Positions 58,865 to 64,000 of a stretch of 64,000 bases of DNA are shown here, in pieces. The position numbers were made by a program, and so were the translations under genes. Under the pieces are notes generated by a model. That model was not told the origin of the DNA, searched no databases, and worked only from the letters and a program-made list of their open reading frames with translations. The DNA comes from Simmondsia chinensis (taxonomy: Eukaryota; Streptophyta; Magnoliopsida; Caryophyllales; Simmondsiaceae): the NCBI GenBank assembly GCA_018398585.1, contig JAGTTD010000001.1, positions 27,845,438 through 27,909,437 on the forward strand. The letters are read 5' to 3'. Position 1 is the first letter of the stretch. Every line of letters starts with the position of its first letter.

Positions 58865-59550
58865 TCATGCCTCAATGGGTATACCGTCAGGGCCGGCTGC
58901 CTTACCCCTGCCCATCATCCTCAATGCTTCCCTAACTTCCTCGGTTCTATTTTTAGTGCAATGGTCGTGGTACTCTTGCACTGCTATTTTTCGTAGAACA
59001 TCTGGGGGAGTAACTGTAACTCCCTTCTCATTGAACAGATCGTGGAAGTAGGACTTCCACCTATCTTTGATTTGTTGCTTGTCCACAAGCACTTGTCCAG
59101 CTGCCCCCTTTGTGCATCTTACTTGGTCCAGGTCTCTATTCCTCCTTTCCCTTGTTTTGTAATTCTATAGAGGGCTCTAGCCCCCCCATTTGTATCCAGT
59201 CTTTTATAGAACTCCTCAAAGGCTTTGGATTGTGCGTCTCTAACTGCTATCCTAGCTTTCTTCTTAGCCTATTTATATTGTTGTCTCTTGTCTTCATCTC
59301 CAGTACGATCCCATTCCTTGAAGTAGTCTCGTTTCGCCTTAATCCTCTCTTGGACATCCCTGCACTACCACCAGGTCTCTCTGTTGTTTGGTGTCCTACC
59401 TTTAGATACGCCTAGGACTTCTCGTGCCACATCTCTGAACTTTTGGGCTACTCGGTTCCACAGGTGATTTAAATCACCCTCACACTTCTGTCCAAGCACA
59501 GCCTCAACTCTTTTCTTAAGGACTTGAGAGTTTTCCCCCTTCAGCTCCCT
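58865..59550 (-). pseudogene. RTE LINE endonuclease-RT linker
   Basis: Broken minus-strand frames. 59,092-58,865 reads KQQIKDRWKSYFHDLFNEKG, then EVREALRMMGRGKAAGPDGI, the conserved block just before RT (KA.GPDGIP). Upstream pieces give NRETWW.CRDVQERIKAKRD and KARIAVRDAQSKAFEEFYKR, both common in RTE proteins. Several stops occur. Confidence 0.85.
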
Positions 59551-59553
59551 CCA

Positions 59554-60381
59554 TCATGTGCGTGGCTGTGATGGTCTGATGACTTTCTTGTTCTTTCTTT
59601 TGATCCTAATCTCAACACACACTGCTCTGTGCTGTGTTGAGAGGTCCTCCCCTGGGATGACCTTGCAATCCTTGCAATCTTTTTGAGTCCTCATTCTTAG
59701 TAATATGTAGTCAATCTGGGTCTTTGCTCCACCACTCCGATAGGTGATGATGTGGTCATCACGCTTTTTGAAAAAGGTGTTGGCCACTGTTAACTTATAG
59801 GTGACGGCAAAGTCCAATAGAGCCTTGCCCTCATCATTTCTCCTTCCATAACCAAATCCTCCGTGGTGGGATGCATAATCGTCTGTGTTCGCTCCCGCGT
59901 GCCAATTAAAGTCCCCTCCAATCACAACTTGTTCGCTCTGGGGTAACCCCTACATTGTTAGGTCTAAGTCCTCCAAGAACTGGCCTTCACCTGCTGTGTA
60001 TGTCCTATCTGCAGGGCGTATGTGCTTATGATGTTTAACATCTCCCCACCTAAAACTAACTTTATGCTAATAATCCTATCGCTAGTCCTAGTGACTCCTA
60101 TTACTTCGTCCCTAAAGAGCTTCCACCATAATACCTACCCCATTTCTCCCCCTGACTTGGCCCGAATACCATAATTTGTAGCTTAACACCTCCCTTGCTT
60201 TTGTGCCCACCCACCTAGTCTCTTGAATACATAGGATGCTAATCTTTCTCCTAGCCATCATTTGGGCCACTTCAAAGCTTTTCCTGGTTAGCGTGCTAAC
60301 ATTTAATGTCCCAATTCGCAGCCTCCCCTCACCTCGTGGGCTTCCCCCACCCGTTCCAACCCCATTTAGAGATGACCTCAC
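59554..60381 (-). pseudogene. RTE LINE apurinic/apyrimidinic-type endonuclease
   Basis: The start at 60,381 (MRSSLNGVGTGGG) leads to LRIGTLNVSTLTRKSFEVAQ, SILCIQETRWVG and GRNGVGIMVEAL, the N-terminal half of the APE-like nuclease. A stop at 60,112 and a degraded stretch follow. 59,925-59,554 then reads VIGGDFNWHAGANTDDY and GGAKTQIDYILLR, which hold further active-site blocks (GDFN, DYIL). The enzyme nicks target DNA to start insertion. Confidence 0.92.
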
Positions 60382-61203
60382 GTTTTGAGCTCCATTGTTG
60401 GTAAGGTTTATAAACTACCTGTTCCTAGTCACGAATTATACATGTAAAACAAACACCAGAAACAATGATATACCAAATTTAGCACAAATAATAGGAACCA
60501 TATTTAGAGCATCCAACAAAGAAAGGTCAGGGATTCGAACTTGGGGCCGTCCGGATTTACTTACCTAGGCCGATCGGCTGGCTGCAGTTTGTTCCTGTGG
60601 AGGTGGAGGGCAGGGCTGCCTTGGGTTGGGGGGAGAGGGGTGATAGTAGTGGTGGTGAAGGGGGGGAGGGGTGGTGTTGGTGCTGTGAGTGTTGTTGGTG
60701 TTTGGTGGAGGGTGGGGCGAGGTGTACGGCGGAGGGGTGGGGAGTTCGGTGGTGAGGTGTGGCGAGGTGTACGGAGGGGTGGAGTGTGGTGTTCGGTGGT
60801 GAGGTGTGGTGAGGAGGGGTGGGGCGAGGTGGGGGGAGAGAGGTGATGGTAGTGGTGGTGAGTGTTTGGTGGTGATGGTGTTGGGTGGTGGGGTGGACGG
60901 TGGTGGGGCGCGGTGTACGGAAGAGGTTGGATGGTGAGGTCAGGTGGAGTACGGGGCGTGCCGGGGGGGGGGGGGGGGGGTGTTGCGTGGTGGGTCAGAG
61001 GAGGGGGTTGGTTGATGAGGAGTGTTGGTGTCGCCGGAAGTCGAACGTCGAACGGAGGTCGAACGGTCGGCGGTCGGCGAGGTGACCGACGGTAGGCTCG
61101 GCTCGGCTTAGGTAGCCGTTGAGGGGGGGGGGGGGGGGCTTGCATGTGTCAGTGAAGGATGAGAGTGAAAATTGCTCTGACAGGTAGAGAGAGAGAGAGA
61201 GGA
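60382..61203 (-). promoter_or_regulatory. C-rich 5' UTR of the RTE LINE
   Basis: Between the endonuclease start and the target duplication lies 0.8 kb with extreme strand bias: the + strand is G/T-rich (minus strand C/A-rich). It has repeated ggtgaggtgtggcgaggtgt-like words and G runs of 18 (60,963-60,980) and 16 (61,123-61,138). The element's 5' edge carries (GA)n on the + strand at about 61,186-61,201. A 194-codon minus-strand frame here (61,145-60,561) encodes a Pro/Thr/His-rich low-complexity sequence, probably a by-product of composition. Confidence 0.6.
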
Positions 61204-61218
61204 CAAAAACATACACAA

Positions 61219-61720
61219 TCAACACAATATAGTCATTTTCAACCTAGCATAAGAGACTAGTTGCTATTTGGGGCCAAAAACATATACAATCAACACCATA
61301 AAATGATTTTAAGCAAAAAAACTTAATATAAACGTTTTCAACCTGACAATAGAGACTAGCCACAATCCAAGGCCAAAAACAAAATGCACAATAAACCCAA
61401 TGCAATGATTTTAAGTCAGAATGAGACAAATTACGATTTAGGGATTAAAATCATGATTTAGGGCAAAAAAACTCGCACAATCAACCCAACATAGTGATTT
61501 TCAACCAGATATTGGAGACAAATTACGATTTAGGGATTAAAATCAATACACAATCAACACAATACGATAATTTTAAGATAAATTAAAAATCACGCTTTCG
61601 ATTAACAAACATACACAACCAACACAATATAGTGATTTTAAGATAAAATAACAAACACAAGCAACACAATACAATGATTTTAAGATAAAATAAGACCACA
61701 ATTACTTTTTGTCTTTCAAC
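61219..61720 (+). repeat. Second A/B satellite block, right part
   Basis: The satellite resumes in phase after the LINE and fades out at about 61,720. Orientation is +, as at 56,460-56,938. Confidence 0.87.
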
Positions 61721-62880
61721 TCGTTAGAGAGATTACTATTTTTCACCCTTAATCTTGTGATATATCCTGCTTTTAGATTGAAATAGCAGAAATGATTTTA
61801 GGAGTTTGGATCCACCATTTTACTCCTAACAATCTTTGAATCAATTTCCTATCTCTTTATCTTGAGCGATTCCAAAAAAAAAGAAAAAAAAAATACAAAA
61901 GAGGTTCCTGTGATTTACTGGTTCTTGTAGCCCCTATGTCTCTAGCAAGTCAGCTCGTAAGGGTGTCTTAACACCTGGTATCTTGAGCCACTTGGGTCGG
62001 GAGCTGCTGGTCCAAAGCTCGCTACATGAGCCACAGAAAAAGCTTAAGAAGGATTCACCAGCTCAAGTTACTATAGTAAGCACTAATACCTAAATAAAAA
62101 TGAAGAAGAAAGGCATATGCTAGTCATGGCTTAGGCTATGAATTCCTTTGACTCGAGTCATTAGGACCAAGGAGTGCTCTTCACTTGGTGCCTTGATCCA
62201 ACTCGATTTGGAGTCACCAGCCTAAAACTCACTACATGGGACTGAGGGAGACACGCTTGACCGTGGAAAAAAGCAAAAGAAGGGGAGAAAACAAGAGACA
62301 AAAGAGGAGCCTTTTGATTTCACTATCGATTAGCGGTGAATGGCTAGGATAGCTGATTTCTTTTATTATTTCTATCTATTCATCTTAAATTTGCAGGATT
62401 TAAAGTAAGGCAAAGGAGAAAGAAGTTCTACGCTCATATACTAGTAAAAAGACTTGAATCACGAGACTCGAATTAGAAACAGTATAATAATAACATTATA
62501 TAAATATCTCAATTCTCAGGTGCACCTACAAATATGATCGAAAAATTTTCTTGCCATTGCATGCCCGAGTAAAATTTTCTTTCTGTACTTAGTTTGAGCT
62601 GAATCTTGGTTGAGGACAACAGAGGAGTGGGTTTGGGGATGTTGATGTACTTCATATTTACATATTTTATTTCTCATTCCTGCACCATATGCATTTTGTG
62701 CAATAGAGCAAACAAAGTTTGAGAGTGGTAGAATCAAGTGTAATTTAGGCATAATTGAAGACTAATGTGAGAAACCTGGCCACGTGTTGCAAAGAAGAAC
62801 CAATCGGATCATAATTCGGTAACTCAAATTGGTCTCGTAGATAGTTAATTTATTATATATTACATAATATTATATATATT
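61721..62880. repeat. Unclassified repeat-like DNA with an internal duplication
   Basis: No gene is seen. Two related blocks of about 75 bp, 61,955-62,035 (acacctggtatcttgagcca, gctcgctacatgag) and 62,180-62,255 (acttggtgccttgatccaac, actcactacatggg), lie about 220 bp apart, each followed by A/G-rich sequence. They may be part of a retrotransposon's non-coding region. From 62,830 to 62,890 the sequence is almost pure A/T. Confidence 0.4.
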
Positions 62881-63732
62881 GTATTATATATGGAAGGGAG
62901 ACGAGGGGGATGCCGCAAGGCAGCACACGTACCGGCACGACCTCGCGGCATTAAATATCAAATAGCTAATTGTTTTAAGGATCTTTTAGCATGCCTCTTC
63001 CCCTACCGAATCTGCTACGAGATCTACGTGCTCTCAAACGTCGAAGCGCAGGTGGTTGGAGAGCTTGTGCTTGTAGCCTCTAGGCAAGGGAAGGGAAGTC
63101 GCCTCTTGTTTCACATGTGGTCAGGGTTGAGATTGTATTCAACCCTAATCAAAATCTTTTATTCAGTTAATATTGAATTAGGAGTAATTAAAGGAATTAA
63201 GTATTGCAAATGAGATAACCGATGCTACACCGGTGATAAGATATGTTATGCCTTTAGACTAGTTCATGACCCTAAGCCCTAATTTATATATTAAACAAGG
63301 CTTAGACCTTGTAGCCTAAGTCCTTCAAATTGTCGTCCTAGGTAAAATATAATAACGGGATACGAGTAGAGCTACCCCGAATTCACTCTCTAAACTACCT
63401 TATATTGAATTTACATCTCTTCCATTGTCCAATTGCCGTTGCTTACTTAACAACTTGAACCAACCAATAACTGATTTTCAACCGTTCGTTAAGCATTAGG
63501 TCTTACTTAACATTGATTCTCTATGGACATGACCCCGTATAACAGACAAAGCTATGACGTTCTCGTACGCTTGCGAGTGACCATTTTAAAACAACCTCGA
63601 AGTTAGGCAGTTGGTTGACTTTCACACCACATACATGACCAAATCATTTTTCCGAAACATTTAAGACCACTATGCATAGCAACACCTCTCTTAACATTTA
63701 AGTTAGGAAGTCAACTTCTGCAGCAATGTATG
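62881..63732. other. No recognisable gene
   Basis: A 107-codon + frame (62,890-63,213) begins with MEGRRGGCRKAAHVPARPRG and has no recognisable domain. It lies just after an A/T-rich stretch and is treated as a chance frame. A small hairpin (agggttg and caaccct around 63,123-63,146) is visible. The rest holds nothing I can name. Confidence 0.3.
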
Positions 63733-64000
63733 TAGAGGTGGCCAAGAGCCGGGCAGGGCCGGGTTGAGGCCCAGGCCCGCGGGCCAAGCCAAGAACTAGG
63801 CCCGGGAGTCCGCAGCCCGGCCTGGGGAGTTTTTTTTTTTTTTTTAAGATATACATAAAAAATATATATAAATACTATAGCTTAGAATACAATTATAATA
63901 GTACTTTATAAAATTACAAATATATTTTACAAAATAAAAGGTATTATAACTTGTTAAAAAATACAACTTATATAACAGTACGTTATAAAATTACAAATAT
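63733..64000 (+). mobile_element. Left terminus of a second hAT element
   Basis: TAGAGGTGGCCAA at 63,733-63,745 is identical to the first 13 bases of the hAT at 28,244. It is followed by the same kind of GC-rich subterminal zone with repeated gggcc/ggcccg words, then a long T run and A/T-rich DNA. No transposase is reached before the window ends. A 24-bp near-repeat (ttataaaattacaaatat) occurs near 63,905 and at the very end. Confidence 0.75.

Larger units (their letters stand above)
56924..61218 (-). mobile_element. Essentially full-length RTE-clade LINE, minus strand, inactive
   Basis: 4,265 bp (56,939-61,203) bounded by the 15-bp duplication caaaaacatacacaa at 56,924-56,938 and 61,204-61,218, inside satellite. 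On the minus strand it has a C-rich 5' UTR, endonuclease and reverse transcriptase ORF, C-terminal region, 3' UTR and a TTG-type tail (complement of caacaacaacaataacaac). The tail and protein motifs match plant RTE elements. Many stops and frameshifts make it dead. A 23-base G run lies in the 3' UTR at 56,993-57,015. Confidence 0.92.

Noticed and set aside
60561..61145. A plant extensin-like proline-rich protein gene
   Set aside because: It lacks a signal peptide and the Ser-Pro4 pattern. The region lies inside the LINE's target duplications, so a C-rich 5' UTR explains it better.
62890..63213. 107-codon frame as a host gene
   Set aside because: No domain, no recognisable promoter beyond A/T-rich sequence, and no similarity I can name. 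Kept only as a possible chance frame.

Overview
The window is repeat-dominated nuclear DNA of a flowering plant, most likely pericentromeric or other heterochromatin. No intact host gene is recognisable. The evidence is the set of plant-type elements: Ty1/copia and Ty3/gypsy pol fragments, LTRs primed by initiator-Met tRNA, an RTE LINE with a TTG-type tail, an L1-type zinc-binding tail and a hAT transposase. Long open frames are few, and almost all coding sequence carries stops, frameshifts or deletions. The species cannot be told from the sequence. Layout: 1-1,640 holds the 3' part of a Ty3/gypsy pol and its downstream sequence. 1,640-32,840 is a diverged satellite array built from two related monomers of about 70 bp (A and B) that mostly alternate as a unit of about 141 bp. 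The array reads on the + strand up to 17,745 and on the - strand from 17,746 onward, so it is one large inverted pair of arms. Each monomer usually carries one TTTAGGG heptamer. 

Elements have landed inside this array: a SINE-like piece (5,190-5,310), a complete but dead Ty1/copia element with a CAAAT target duplication (7,335-12,230), an RTE LINE tail (14,431-14,545), a solo LTR with a TAAAT duplication (19,204-19,465), a deleted relative of the first copia element (about 20,782-23,524), a nearly complete hAT transposon (28,244-31,235) and a second RTE tail (31,643-31,829). 

32,841-56,460 is a pile of reverse-strand copia elements. It holds three copies of one family with LTRs of about 1.9 kb (C1 32.84-37.15 kb, C3 44.44-50.2 kb, C2 50.4-55.8 kb), a different copia element lacking RNase H (38.0-41.28 kb), a + strand L1-type LINE tail between them, and a probable LTR at 41.56-41.94 kb. 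56,460-61,720 is a second, smaller satellite block on the + strand, split by an essentially full-length RTE LINE (56,939-61,203, minus strand, 15-bp target duplication). 61,720-64,000 is unclassified AT-rich repeat-like sequence that ends in a second hAT terminus. 

The elements form a layered record: old satellite first, then insertions whose target duplications are still readable. The best candidates for something new are the A/B(/C) satellite with its polarity switch and embedded telomere heptamer, and a palindromic repeat tract near 56 kb. All coordinates of element edges without a target duplication are approximate.
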